Program-made: the position numbers and the translations under genes | The notes under the pieces: generated by a model | The model's database searches: none | What the model was told of the DNA's origin: nothing | Seen by the model: the letters and a program-made list of their open reading frames with translations, nothing else | Shown here: one piece after another, positions 56,190-64,000 of the stretch | Layout: each line of letters opens with the position of its first letter | Position numbering within the stretch: position 1 is the first letter of the stretch | Assembly: GCF_012849055.1 (NCBI RefSeq) | Contig: NZ_CP051677.1 | Span: 4,913,001-4,977,000 of the forward strand | Source of the DNA: Spirosoma rhododendri | Lineage (GTDB): Bacteria; Bacteroidota; Bacteroidia; Cytophagales; Spirosomataceae | Length of the DNA: 64,000 nucleotides | Direction of reading: 5' to 3'

Positions 56190-56918
56190 CTACGGCCAGT
56201 GCCTTTCTAAGGGTTCTACCGGCTGTTTGCTGCCCAAAAAGTGCTGGTCGGTGCCAGCAGACAAATCGGGCGATTCACGACTTACCAAGTACTCACGAGC
56301 GGCCGGCCCCTGGCAAAACAAAAGATCGACGCCACTCAGATTGGGTACAAAATCAGGACCAAAGTTCTGCATATACGGCACCGAACGCCCAAACAGATGC
56401 TCATAAGCCCGGTTTTGCGGACTAAGCCTTGACCGGGCGTCAAACTGACCCGGTTCAGGCTCTGTCTGGTACCATTCTGTCAGGCTCACTGTTGTCTTTA
56501 TCTGGAACAATTTCAGACAAATTGTCAGCAACTCCCAGTTAAGGTCGAACAGAAACGTCCAGTTACGTTCGTAGATCGGCGCTAGCTCGGGCGCGTAATA
56601 CTCGAAGAACGGCGACCGGGCGTAGGCGGCTGTCAGTGTGCGCCAGTGTTGCTGCTGCCAGCGCTGCTCCGTATCGATCCGCAGATCACGGATGGGCAGA
56701 TGATGGGTACCGCGCAACACCGGCACAGTCAGGGCTTCAACCTTGTTGGCCGTCCGAACGTAGCACCGATTTCGGTAACTTTGCTTTTGATAGTGCTCCT
56801 TCGCTTCAATACTGACCCGCTCAAACTGCTGTATACCCGCCAGATAGTCTAGACAGGGCAGGTACTGCAACTCGATCAGCAGTTCAGTCTTTTGATTCGA
56901 CAATTGGTATTTTTCCAA
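56190..56918 (-). CDS. WbqC-family protein
   Basis: 242 residues. The opening LIELQYLPCLDYLAGI is typical of the family, followed by NRCYVRTANKVEALTVPVLR and the IDTEQRWQQQHWRTLTAAYA region, then SPFFEYYAPELAPIYERNWT and RLSPQNRAYEHLFGRSVPYM. WbqC-like proteins occur in sugar and lipopolysaccharide loci, but the reaction is not firmly known to me. It stands upstream of clpC with a 67-base gap. Confidence 0.82.
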   Translation of the reverse strand: MEKYQLSNQKTELLIELQYLPCLDYLAGIQQFERVSIEAKEHYQKQSYRNRCYVRTANKVEALTVPVLRGTHHLPIRDLRIDTEQRWQQQHWRTLTAAYARSPFFEYYAPELAPIYERNWTFLFDLNWELLTICLKLFQIKTTVSLTEWYQTEPEPGQFDARSRLSPQNRAYEHLFGRSVPYMQNFGPDFVPNLSGVDLLFCQGPAAREYLVSRESPDLSAGTDQHFLGSKQPVEPLERHWP

Positions 56919-57050
56919 TAGAAACGACGGTATCTACTCACAAATAAAGTAAAAAAACAATACGACCGACCGCAATTACTTATTTTTTAATTTCCGGCGA
57001 AGGCGCATCCTATCAACGCCAGTACACACCCCGGATCGTATCATTCGCTT

Positions 57051-57923
57051 ATGCTTTTTTTTCGCCTGCTGGCCCGCCTTCCCCTCTCGTTTCTGCACGG
57101 CCTGTCGACATTCCTGTCGGTAGTGCTACACCGTCTCGTTCGCTACCGGCGGGCAGTTATCGAAGAGAATCTGCGGCAGTCGTTTCCGGAAAAGACACCC
57201 GCCGAGATTCAGGCCATCACCAAAGCCTTTTACCTCAACTTCACCGACCTGATTGTCGAGACAATCAAGTTGCCGGGGCTGGCGGCCGACGACCTGCAAA
57301 AACGCATGGTCTGCCTGAATACCGAACTACCTATGGCCTGGTTTCAGAAAGGACTGCCCGTTCTTGTCATGACCTCACATACCGCCAACTGGGAGTGGAC
57401 GGCTCCATCACTGGTAGTGCAGGGGCTTCCATCCGACAGTATCTACAAGACGCTCAGCAGTCCGTTTGCCAACGATCTGATGCAGATTATCCGCAGCCGG
57501 TTCGGGGCTGTGCCGGTATCGATGAAAGAGTTGCCCCGCCGACTGGTTGCGGCTAAAAATACCCCCCGCCTGATTGGTATGGTGGCCGATCAGGTGCCCG
57601 ACATCCCGGAATATGCCCACTGGACGGACTTTCTGCACCACGACACGCCATTTTACCCCGGCTCCGAACGCTTGGCGCGAAGCCGTAACCTGCCCGTTAT
57701 TTATGCTGACCTGCGACGGGTGAAGCGCGGCTACTACGAACTGACGTTCCGCCCGCTGGCCGAGCCACCCTACGCCGACCTGCCCCTTGGCAGCATCATC
57801 GATAACTACCGCGATCAGCTGGAGAAGACCATCCGCGCGAAGCCGTCCGACTGGCTATGGTCGCACAAACGCTGGAAGCACTGGCGCGGCAAATACAGCT
57901 TCCTCGACCCCAAACTGACCTGA
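57051..57923 (+). CDS. lysophospholipid (lipid A type) acyltransferase
   Basis: Inner-membrane acyltransferase of the LpxL/HtrB superfamily that adds a fatty acid to lipid A or another acyl lipid. 290 residues: N-terminal hydrophobic segment (FFRLLARLPLSFLHGLSTFL), the H-x4-E catalytic motif in TSHTANWEW, and RAKPSDWLWSHKRWKHWRGK at the end. The start is an ATG at the hydrophobic segment. Single gene followed by a terminator; divergent from the WbqC gene. Confidence 0.9.
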   Translation: MLFFRLLARLPLSFLHGLSTFLSVVLHRLVRYRRAVIEENLRQSFPEKTPAEIQAITKAFYLNFTDLIVETIKLPGLAADDLQKRMVCLNTELPMAWFQKGLPVLVMTSHTANWEWTAPSLVVQGLPSDSIYKTLSSPFANDLMQIIRSRFGAVPVSMKELPRRLVAAKNTPRLIGMVADQVPDIPEYAHWTDFLHHDTPFYPGSERLARSRNLPVIYADLRRVKRGYYELTFRPLAEPPYADLPLGSIIDNYRDQLEKTIRAKPSDWLWSHKRWKHWRGKYSFLDPKLT

Positions 57924-57926
57924 TAC

Positions 57927-57958
57927 CAAAAAGGGACACCCACCGGCGTCCCTTTTTT
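57927..57958. terminator. hairpin terminator, usable from both sides
   Basis: AAAAAGGGAC and GTCCCTTTTTT arms flank ACCCACCGGC. It serves the acyltransferase on the plus strand and probably the small minus-strand gene beyond. Confidence 0.85.
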
Positions 57959-57983
57959 ATTGGACAGGATTTTTTTGACAGGA

Positions 57984-58352
57984 TTACAGCGAGTCGCGAC
58001 GGGCTTTCTCGGCGCGCGACGAATCGCGTTTGGCTTTCAGCTTATCGGCTTCGCCCTGAATGGCGTAACCAGCTTTGTCGACGCCTTTGTCGATTGCCTG
58101 ACCCGTCTTGTCAACACCCGTAGCAACGGCCTCAGCGGCTACTTTCGCTTTCCGCTTTGCGCCCTGCCCGACTTCTTTGGCGGTTTCGCCTATGGCATTG
58201 CCGGTTTCTTTCAGGTCTTCTTTCAGTTTGGCTTTACGCTCAGCCTTCTCCTGCTTACGCATTGCTTTCTTGATGGCCGTCGAATCTTGTGCGTAGGCAC
58301 CGGCAGTCAGGCCCAGGCTCAGCGCAAGAGCCAGTAATACGTTGATTTTCAT
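57984..58352 (-). CDS. secreted Lys/Ala-rich LEA-like protein
   Basis: 122 residues. Signal peptide MKINVLLALALSLGLTAGAY, then about 100 residues of Lys, Ala, Glu and Asp in amphipathic helix (AMRKQEKAERKAKLKEDLKE, GQGAKRKAKVAAEAVATG, KAGYAIQGEADKLKAKRD). The pattern of 11-residue-like repeats resembles late-embryogenesis-abundant proteins, which protect against drying; I infer this from composition only. No named family assigned. Confidence 0.7.
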   Translation of the reverse strand: MKINVLLALALSLGLTAGAYAQDSTAIKKAMRKQEKAERKAKLKEDLKETGNAIGETAKEVGQGAKRKAKVAAEAVATGVDKTGQAIDKGVDKAGYAIQGEADKLKAKRDSSRAEKARRDSL

Positions 58353-58539
58353 GGGTACGTTGTGAATGAATTAGCTTCGTTTACATCAGCCAGCCAATGG
58401 ACTGGCCTGGTTCGAGCGTTTAACTGCCCTGATAATCGATTTGTTTGGCCCATGAGGGTGAAAACGGGAAGGCGAACCAACCGCGCTAACCCCTCGTTTT
58501 CCAGTGGGTAGCGGGGCCGTTTCGTCCGTACGCTTTTCG

Positions 58540-58547
58540 TACCTTTG
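58540..58547 (+). promoter_or_regulatory. likely -7 promoter box for ispG
   Basis: TACCTTTG is an exact TAnnTTTG match, about 30 bases before the chosen ispG ATG. With transcription starting some seven bases further on, a short leader results, which supports the internal ATG (58578) over the longer frame at 58545. No -33 box was clear. Confidence 0.5.
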
Positions 58548-58577
58548 CGTTATAAACCGGCTCTGCCCGACCGACGT

Positions 58578-60593
58578 ATGTCTGACTCATTCACCGCTTC
58601 ATCCGGCACTACCGCCCCGGCCACTTCATCCTTTTTCTATACCCCTTCGCTGACGGAATACGTCCGTCGAAAAACCAGCACCGTCACCATCGGCGACGTA
58701 CCGATGGGGGCCGATTATCCCATCCGGGTGCAGTCGATGACAACCATCGATACGATGGATACGGCCGGGTCGATTGAGCAGTCGATCAGGATGATCGAAG
58801 CGGGCTGCGAATACATCCGTATCACGGCCCCGAGCGTGAAGGAAGCGCAGAATCTGGAGAACATCCGCAATGGGCTACGCGCGCGGGGCTACACAACCCC
58901 GCTGGTGGCCGACATCCACTTCACACCCAACGCGGCCGAACTGGCAGCCCGGATCGTGGAGAAAGTCAGGATCAACCCCGGCAACTACGCCGACCGCAAG
59001 CGGTTTGAATTTATCGACTACACCGATGCGGCCTATGCCGCCGAACTGGAGCGCATCCGGGCGAAATTTCTGCCGCTGGTGCGTATCTGTAAAGAATACG
59101 GTACGGCTATGCGGATCGGTACCAACCACGGCTCCCTCTCCGACCGGATTCTAAGCCGTTACGGCGACACACCGGTGGGCATGGTGGAATCGGCACTGGA
59201 GTTTCTGCGCATCTGCGAAGACGAGCAGTACTTCAATATCGTATTGTCGATGAAGTCGAGTAACCCGCAGGTGATGGTACAGGCGTACCGGCTATTGGTG
59301 CAGCGGCTGGACGAGGAAGGGCTGAAACCGTATCCGTTGCACCTGGGCGTGACGGAAGCGGGTGAAGCCGAAGACGGCCGGATCAAGTCGGCGCTGGGGA
59401 TCGGTACGCTGCTGGAAGACGGTATCGGCGATACGGTGCGGGTATCACTGACAGAAGAGCCCGAACGCGAAGCCCCCGTGGCGCAGGCCCTAATCGACCG
59501 GTACACGAACCGGGCGGCCCAGAGTCAACCAATTCCTGCCGTTACAGATTACCCAATCAACCCCTACCAGTACACCCGCCGGGCGACGCAGGAAGTGGCT
59601 AATTTCGGCGGGATAAATGTGCCGCGCGTCATCGCCGATTACAGCCGGACACCCGTTACAACGCACGACGACCTCCACCCCATCGGTCATTTTTACCTGC
59701 CCGTTCCCGACAAGTGGCGCATGAACGATCTGGGTGCCGACTACATCTACACCGGCCTGACACCCGCAGCCTTTATGCTCCCGAACGGGCTGAAAGAAGT
59801 TCTGGACTATACCGTCTGGCAAACCGCTCCCGACCCGGTCAACACGCTTCCGATGTTGACGGCAAACGAGTACCTGACGGCCAAACTGTCGCAGGAGCCG
59901 CTACACGAGCGTCTGAATTTTGTCCGCTGCACATGGGACGATCTGTCTGACGATCTCCTCGATCAGTTGCGGACGGAGCAGACGGTCGTGCTGGTAATCT
60001 CGACCGATAATGCCCACGCGATGGCTGAACTTCGGCGGCTGGTGGTTGAACTGATGAATAAGCACATCAGTACGCCCGTCGTGATCTGGCGCAGCTACGT
60101 CAACGCGTCCGATGTTGAGCTGCCGCTGTTTGCCGCAACCGACGCGGGCGGCCTGCTGATCGACGGGCTAGGTGATGGCATCATGCTATCGACCGACAGC
60201 ATCACCGATGCTGACAGGAAGCGGCTCAACGAACTATCATTCGGCATCTTGCAGGCGGCTCGGACGCGCATTACCAAAACCGAATACATTTCCTGCCCGT
60301 CCTGCGGCCGAACGCTGTTCGATTTGCAGGAAACGACCGCTATGATCAGGCAGCGTACCGATCACCTGAAGGGCGTCAAGATCGGGATCATGGGTTGTAT
60401 CGTAAACGGACCGGGCGAAATGGCCGATGCAGACTATGGCTACGTCGGCATTGGGCGTGATAAAATTGCGCTTTATCGCGGGCAGGAAGTCATCAAGAAA
60501 TCGGTACCTGCCGACCGCGCCGTCGATGAACTGATCGAGCTGATTCGCGAGGACAGCCGCTGGATCGAGCCCGAACTGACACCGGCGAACTAG
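58578..60593 (+). CDS. ispG: 4-hydroxy-3-methylbut-2-enyl diphosphate synthase IspG (long form)
   Basis: Iron-sulfur enzyme of the non-mevalonate isoprenoid pathway. At 671 residues it is the long form with an extra middle domain (about 290-560), known from Bacteroidota, Chlamydia and plants. N-terminal barrel: GDVPMGADYPIRVQSMTTID, EAGCEYIRITAPSVKEAQNL, KVRINPGNYADRK, RIGTNHGSLSDRI. C-terminal [4Fe-4S] domain: SCPSCGRTLFDLQETTAMI and GIMGCIVNGPGEMADADYG. The start is the ATG after the promoter box. Confidence 0.95.
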   Translation: MSDSFTASSGTTAPATSSFFYTPSLTEYVRRKTSTVTIGDVPMGADYPIRVQSMTTIDTMDTAGSIEQSIRMIEAGCEYIRITAPSVKEAQNLENIRNGLRARGYTTPLVADIHFTPNAAELAARIVEKVRINPGNYADRKRFEFIDYTDAAYAAELERIRAKFLPLVRICKEYGTAMRIGTNHGSLSDRILSRYGDTPVGMVESALEFLRICEDEQYFNIVLSMKSSNPQVMVQAYRLLVQRLDEEGLKPYPLHLGVTEAGEAEDGRIKSALGIGTLLEDGIGDTVRVSLTEEPEREAPVAQALIDRYTNRAAQSQPIPAVTDYPINPYQYTRRATQEVANFGGINVPRVIADYSRTPVTTHDDLHPIGHFYLPVPDKWRMNDLGADYIYTGLTPAAFMLPNGLKEVLDYTVWQTAPDPVNTLPMLTANEYLTAKLSQEPLHERLNFVRCTWDDLSDDLLDQLRTEQTVVLVISTDNAHAMAELRRLVVELMNKHISTPVVIWRSYVNASDVELPLFAATDAGGLLIDGLGDGIMLSTDSITDADRKRLNELSFGILQAARTRITKTEYISCPSCGRTLFDLQETTAMIRQRTDHLKGVKIGIMGCIVNGPGEMADADYGYVGIGRDKIALYRGQEVIKKSVPADRAVDELIELIREDSRWIEPELTPAN

Positions 60594-60723
60594 GGCCAAA
60601 ACATTCGGATTTAACGCCCGATTAGGGACCTGTATTGGTTTATTTTCTGTTTAAAGTGTAGGGGCCTGACACCAGTATTGCCTCAGTACTGGCCGTCAAA
60701 CCCAAACCTCAAATACGCACGAC

Positions 60724-60912
60724 GTGAACAAACTGATTGATTATTTCCGTATTGGTCCTGTGTTTCGGTACTTCATCAACGTGTTTCGCAAACCCGGTCC
60801 GAACCGACCATCTAGTGTGAACCTGCGGATGATGCACGGCATCAACCGCATCTCAATTCTTATGTTTCTCTTCGCCGTCATCGTCTACACGGTTCGGCAC
60901 TGTGTCCGATGA
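60724..60912 (+). CDS. small membrane protein, 62 aa
   Basis: Starts MNKLIDYFRIGPVFRYFINV, with the basic segment FRKPGPNRPSSVNLRMMHGI, then one C-terminal membrane helix (ISILMFLFAVIVYTV). Small proteins of this layout, with NLRMMHGINRISI, recur in Cytophagales; they may belong to a DUF family (DUF6728 is my best guess, not certain). The next gene's ATG overlaps its stop codon (ATGA), so the two are coupled. Confidence 0.7.
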   Translation: MNKLIDYFRIGPVFRYFINVFRKPGPNRPSSVNLRMMHGINRISILMFLFAVIVYTVRHCVR

Positions 60913-61265
60913 ATACCGAAACGCTGCGACAGTACTGCATCAGTAAGCCGGGTGCCACGGAGTCATTTCCCTTCGACGAATCGACGCTGGTATTTAAGGT
61001 CGGTGGAAAAATGTTCGCGCTGCTTGACATTGAGAGCAGCCCCACGACGATCAACCTTAAGTGCGATCCTGAACGGGCCGTGCAGTTGCGGGATGAGCAC
61101 CCGGCGGTTGCGCCTGGCTTCCACATGAGCAAGCGGCACTGGAACACGGTTACGCTCGGTAGCGCGCTCCGCAGCAGCGATCTCCACGAGTGGGTCGACC
61201 ACTCGTATGAACTGGTGGTAAAGTCGCTGACAAAAGCATCGCAGGCCGAGTTAGCGGGCAACTAA
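60909..61265 (+). CDS. MmcQ/YjbR-family protein
   Basis: 118 residues, the normal size for this small double-wing fold. Family marks: CISKPGATESFPFDESTLVF, KVGGKMFALLDIESSPTTIN, RDEHPAVAPGFHMSKRHWNT and a C-terminal helix ESYELVVKSL-like segment (SYELVVKSLTKASQAEL). Described as a possible DNA-binding fold; role unknown. Translationally coupled to the small membrane protein upstream. Confidence 0.9.
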   Translation: MNTETLRQYCISKPGATESFPFDESTLVFKVGGKMFALLDIESSPTTINLKCDPERAVQLRDEHPAVAPGFHMSKRHWNTVTLGSALRSSDLHEWVDHSYELVVKSLTKASQAELAGN

Positions 61266-61339
61266 TTCGCAGTAGGTACTTGCGCCATCATCTCTCAATT
61301 TTGTAAATTCGCGTTGCCAGAAAACGAACCAGCCAGGTT

Positions 61340-61894
61340 ATGGAAGTAGCACTGCTCTGTACGATGTTCGTACTGTACCTGACCATCCGGTACTACCTTA
61401 TCGACCATGATACCCCGGCAGATAAGGATCGGAAACGGTTTGAAGCCGGTATCACCATGGTACAGGAGCGCGACTACCTGGCGGCTCATGCTTATTTTGA
61501 TGATGCCGTTCGGCAGAATCCGAAATCGGCCCTGGCTTACGCGTACCGGGGCAAGTGCCAGCTGGCGCAGGAAAACCACCATTCCGCCATCTTCGACCTG
61601 ACGCAGGCCCTCAACCGCGATAACACCCTGGCCGACTGCTACCTCGACCGGGGCATAGCTTACTATCAGCTAGAGGAGTTTACCGAAGCGTTCCGCGAAT
61701 TCGACAAGGCCGTCTGGCACTTCCGCGACGAAAAACCCGACGCGTACCGCTGGCGTGCGCTGGCCCGGGTTCAGGTGCGTCAGCTTCCACAAGCTGAAAA
61801 CGACCTGCGCCGGGCGGTGATGCTGGGCGACGAAAACTCATTCCACCTCCTGCTTCAGCCCCCCTTCACCCGCCCGGTTTACCACCGGAAATAA
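61340..61894 (+). CDS. TPR-repeat protein with N-terminal membrane segment
   Basis: 184 residues. A hydrophobic segment (ALLCTMFVLYLTIRYYLI) anchors it; then tetratricopeptide repeats: DRKRFEAGITMVQERDYLAA, SALAYAYRGKCQLAQENHHS, LADCYLDRGIAYYQLEEFTE, PDAYRWRALARVQVRQLPQA. TPRs hold partner proteins; the partner is unknown. ATG start, gap of 74 bases from the YjbR-type gene. Confidence 0.87.
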   Translation: MEVALLCTMFVLYLTIRYYLIDHDTPADKDRKRFEAGITMVQERDYLAAHAYFDDAVRQNPKSALAYAYRGKCQLAQENHHSAIFDLTQALNRDNTLADCYLDRGIAYYQLEEFTEAFREFDKAVWHFRDEKPDAYRWRALARVQVRQLPQAENDLRRAVMLGDENSFHLLLQPPFTRPVYHRK

Positions 61895-61949
61895 GCGTTA
61901 CGATCCTTCGTGCTTTAGCATTGCTGGATAAATACGACTGTGGCCGGGC

Positions 61950-62624
61950 CTAGTACAGAATGGCTCCCCGGTCGCCGATGCGCTTATCGGCCGGAACCAC
62001 CTGAATGTCAGACGCGCTGGCCCGTATGGCGAGGATTGTTGCGTCGATGATGTCGTCTGGTTTTACGTCTTTTCGTTTCGTAACGCGCATCGTATTCGCG
62101 ATTACAGCCGGATAATCAGCAGCCTGGGCCGCAATAAGTGTCAGCCGGTCAGCGGTACCCGCTGGCAGTGCTTTTTTCGACAGCAACGGTTGCCGGTTGT
62201 TGAGAAAGTAAAAGCAGAGTTCTGGGTGGGCTTCGACCAGCGGCAGGTCGGTGCGGGTGGCGATAAACCGGGCTGCTTCTTTAATCTTGGGGCAGATATT
62301 CCAGCTTTGTATCGACAAACCGTTACCAAGATGGAGCCGATTCATGCGGTTTGCTTCGGCATAGTCAGTGGCATAAACGGCCGAGCGGTGTGGCGTCAGA
62401 AAGACAGATGACCTCTTCTTCGGTCCCAACAGCTTTTGAGCCGCTACCTCGCAGGGGCGATACGCGTGGTCGGCAAATTCCAGCGGCATGTCGATCAGGG
62501 CGAGCCGAATCGGCATTTCTGGCAGGTCGTCCAGCGAGGATACAAACAGGTAACTGAGCGTTTTATCCTCGTCGATCATAGCCACAATCCAGCCGCCCCG
62601 GCAACCATCTATTCCCAGATACAT
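61950..62624 (-). CDS. DUF429-family protein
   Basis: 224 residues. The N-terminus MYLGIDGCRGGWIVAMIDED is the ribonuclease-H-like opening typical of DUF429, followed by RLALIDMPLEFADHAYRPCE, SSVFLTPHRSAVYATDYAEA and EAHPELCFYFLNNRQPLLSK; DDIIDATILAIRAS lies near the end. Related proteins are predicted nucleases; no experimental function is known to me. It is divergent from the SDR gene. Confidence 0.87.
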   Translation of the reverse strand: MYLGIDGCRGGWIVAMIDEDKTLSYLFVSSLDDLPEMPIRLALIDMPLEFADHAYRPCEVAAQKLLGPKKRSSVFLTPHRSAVYATDYAEANRMNRLHLGNGLSIQSWNICPKIKEAARFIATRTDLPLVEAHPELCFYFLNNRQPLLSKKALPAGTADRLTLIAAQAADYPAVIANTMRVTKRKDVKPDDIIDATILAIRASASDIQVVPADKRIGDRGAILY

Positions 62625-62768
62625 CGTGCTTCGTTTCGCTTTATCGCTTTATGGCTATCCGCCAACTATTTTTGGTGATTGACAAACAAACCCGGCCTGA
62701 GACGGATTCTGAAACCGGTACCCGCTGGTACTGTACCACAGGCAAACGACCTGAACCCAATTTTAGCG

Positions 62769-63560
62769 ATGAACGAACTACCGATAACACAAAGCGTTTT
62801 AGACCTCTTCCGGCTAACCGGACAAACGGCACTGATAATCGGTGGCAACCGAGGACTGGGCCTGTCTATGGCGCAGGCACTGGCCGAAGCCGGAGCCAAC
62901 CTTGTTATTGCCGCCCGCGATGCAGCCACCAACCAGCAGGCGGTCGAACTGCTCACGGCGCGCTACGGAATCGAGTGCATCAGCACGGTGTGCGACGTAA
63001 CAGACGAACACAGCATCGACGCCACCGTGGCCCGCGCCGTGGAGCGGTTCGGAAAAATTGACATACTGATAAACTCGGCGGGCATCAACATCAGAGGCCC
63101 CATCGAAACGCTTTCGCCTGCCGATTTCACCAGCGTGCAACAGGTCAACGTCACCGGTACCTGGCTGGCCTGCCGCGCGGTAGTGCCGGTAATGAAACAG
63201 CAGGGCTACGGCCGGATTGTCAATATGGGCTCGATGCTCGCACTGACGGCAATGACCGACCGCACGCCCTACGCCACCAGCAAAGGCGCTGTTCTGCAAC
63301 TGACCCGCGCCCTGGCTATGGAATTGGCCAAAGAAGGCATCACGGTCAACGCCATTCTGCCCGGCCCGTTTGCGACCGACATAAACCTGCCGCTGCTGAA
63401 CGACCCCGAAAAGTACCAGGCCTTCGTTAACAAAATCCCGATGGGACGCTGGGGCGAACTGCACGAGATTGGCGGTATCGCGCTGTTTCTGGCCAGCCGG
63501 GCCTCCGGCTACGTCACAGGGGCGGGCTTCTCGGTCGACGGGGGCTGGGTGGCTCAGTAA
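62769..63560 (+). CDS. short-chain dehydrogenase/reductase
   Basis: Classical SDR, 263 residues from MNELPITQSVLDLF (a longer frame adds 30 residues without domain sense). Cofactor motif GGNRGLG at 25-31, NSAG near 103, catalytic Ser155 (MGSML), Tyr168 and Lys172 (PYATSKG), and the C-terminal ASGYVTGAGFSVDGGWV. Resembles gluconate 5-dehydrogenase or glucose 1-dehydrogenase-type enzymes; substrate undecided. It converges with the epimerase gene with six bases between. Confidence 0.92.
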   Translation: MNELPITQSVLDLFRLTGQTALIIGGNRGLGLSMAQALAEAGANLVIAARDAATNQQAVELLTARYGIECISTVCDVTDEHSIDATVARAVERFGKIDILINSAGINIRGPIETLSPADFTSVQQVNVTGTWLACRAVVPVMKQQGYGRIVNMGSMLALTAMTDRTPYATSKGAVLQLTRALAMELAKEGITVNAILPGPFATDINLPLLNDPEKYQAFVNKIPMGRWGELHEIGGIALFLASRASGYVTGAGFSVDGGWVAQ

Positions 63561-63566
63561 GCCCGG

Positions 63567-64000
63567 TTATTCCCCAGGCTCGGCTTTCACGTATTTCCGC
63601 CAGTTGTGCTGCTCCCTGAAGCCCAGTACGTCCCGGATTTTACGATTGGAAAACAACGCTTCGTTCTCCCCCATTTCGCGCGTGATAGGTACGTTGGGAA
63701 AGAATCGTGCCGCCAGTTCTTTGGTCGGAATAATGGCTCCGTTATGATCGTTTCCGGCGTTGAAAATCTGAAAGCCAAGACCGTCTTTTTGCAGGCATAA
63801 ATCCACAATCTGCCCCAGATCCCGCGCGTCGATGTAGCAGAAAGCATTCCGGCGTCGCACTTCGGGGTGCGCGAAATAGTGAGGAAACAGTTCGGCGTAT
63901 TCGTGCGGCTCGATCACGTTGCCAATGCGCAGGGCATAAATATCCACCCCCGACCGTCGCTGGAAGCTGCGGGCCGTTTTTTCGTTGACCACCTTCGACA
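63567..64000 (-). CDS. NAD-dependent epimerase/dehydratase, 5' part beyond window edge
   Basis: C-terminal part of an extended SDR acting on sugar nucleotides or similar. The sequence enters as SKVVNEKTARSFQRRSGVDI, where SK is probably the end of the Y-x-x-x-K motif, and continues ALRIGNVIEPHEYAELFPHY, AFCYIDARDLGQIVDLCLQK, FQIFNAGNDHNGAIIPTKEL and ends NWRKYVKAEPGE. 144 codons are seen. The true start is off the right edge. Confidence 0.9.
   Translation of the reverse strand, partial: SKVVNEKTARSFQRRSGVDIYALRIGNVIEPHEYAELFPHYFAHPEVRRRNAFCYIDARDLGQIVDLCLQKDGLGFQIFNAGNDHNGAIIPTKELAARFFPNVPITREMGENEALFSNRKIRDVLGFREQHNWRKYVKAEPGE

Noticed and set aside
1..64000. tRNA, rRNA, prophage or integrative element
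   Set aside because: No tRNA-like cloverleaf, rRNA segment, integrase, phage structural gene or attachment-site pair was seen in any gap.

Overview
The window reads as the chromosome of a Bacteroidota bacterium close to Spirosoma (Cytophagales, Spirosomataceae). This rests on an ECF sigma/FecR pair, a large TonB-dependent receptor with a carboxypeptidase-like regulatory domain, a Bacteroidota-type putative porin, a DUF3078 protein, LVIVD-repeat and fasciclin lipoproteins, a long two-part IspG, TAnnTTTG-type promoter boxes, and G+C-rich coding DNA with A+T-richer gaps. It is mostly housekeeping and envelope DNA. I see no tRNA, rRNA, CRISPR array, prophage or intact insertion sequence.

Layout. 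0-13 kb: FecR (cut by the left edge), sigma factor, porin, lpxK, menC, hemF, a Schlafen/AlbA-type regulator, small orphans, a carboxylesterase, a universal stress protein and an SPFH protein. 13-31 kb: an MFS exporter, an outer-membrane protein with its LVIVD partner, an M20 peptidase, then two DNA polymerase genes, polA and dnaE. Each polymerase gene is followed within 2-4 bases by an xisH-xisI pair. Between them lie a fasciclin lipoprotein, a small lipoprotein and a PQQ-type sugar dehydrogenase. 31-41 kb: msrA, DUF3078, a thioesterase, metE behind a cobalamin riboswitch, a Tat-type FAD oxidoreductase, a molybdopterin-fold protein and zwf. 41-64 kb: rpiB, a FUSC membrane protein, an EEP-family phosphatase, a CvfB-like S1 protein, a DJ-1/PfpI protein, a Yellow/MRJP-like protein, an orphan, a glycerophosphodiesterase, the TonB receptor, clpC, a WbqC protein, a lysophospholipid acyltransferase, ispG and several small genes, ending in a sugar-nucleotide epimerase cut by the right edge.

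Three things stand out. First, eight genes between 14.5 and 39.2 kb (MFS, outer-membrane protein, xisH-1, polA, fasciclin, sugar dehydrogenase, dnaE, molybdopterin protein) are each broken by the loss of one base in a short G/C tract, and adding one base restores a full-length family protein every time. Base-calling error is the first explanation, but intact longer tracts nearby mean it should be tested. Second, the two xisHI pairs sit in the same position, directly behind polA and dnaE, and both xisH frames break at or just before the E-x-K nuclease motif. Third, the gaps carry at least four families of dispersed inverted repeats, several of which begin on the stop codon of the neighbouring gene.
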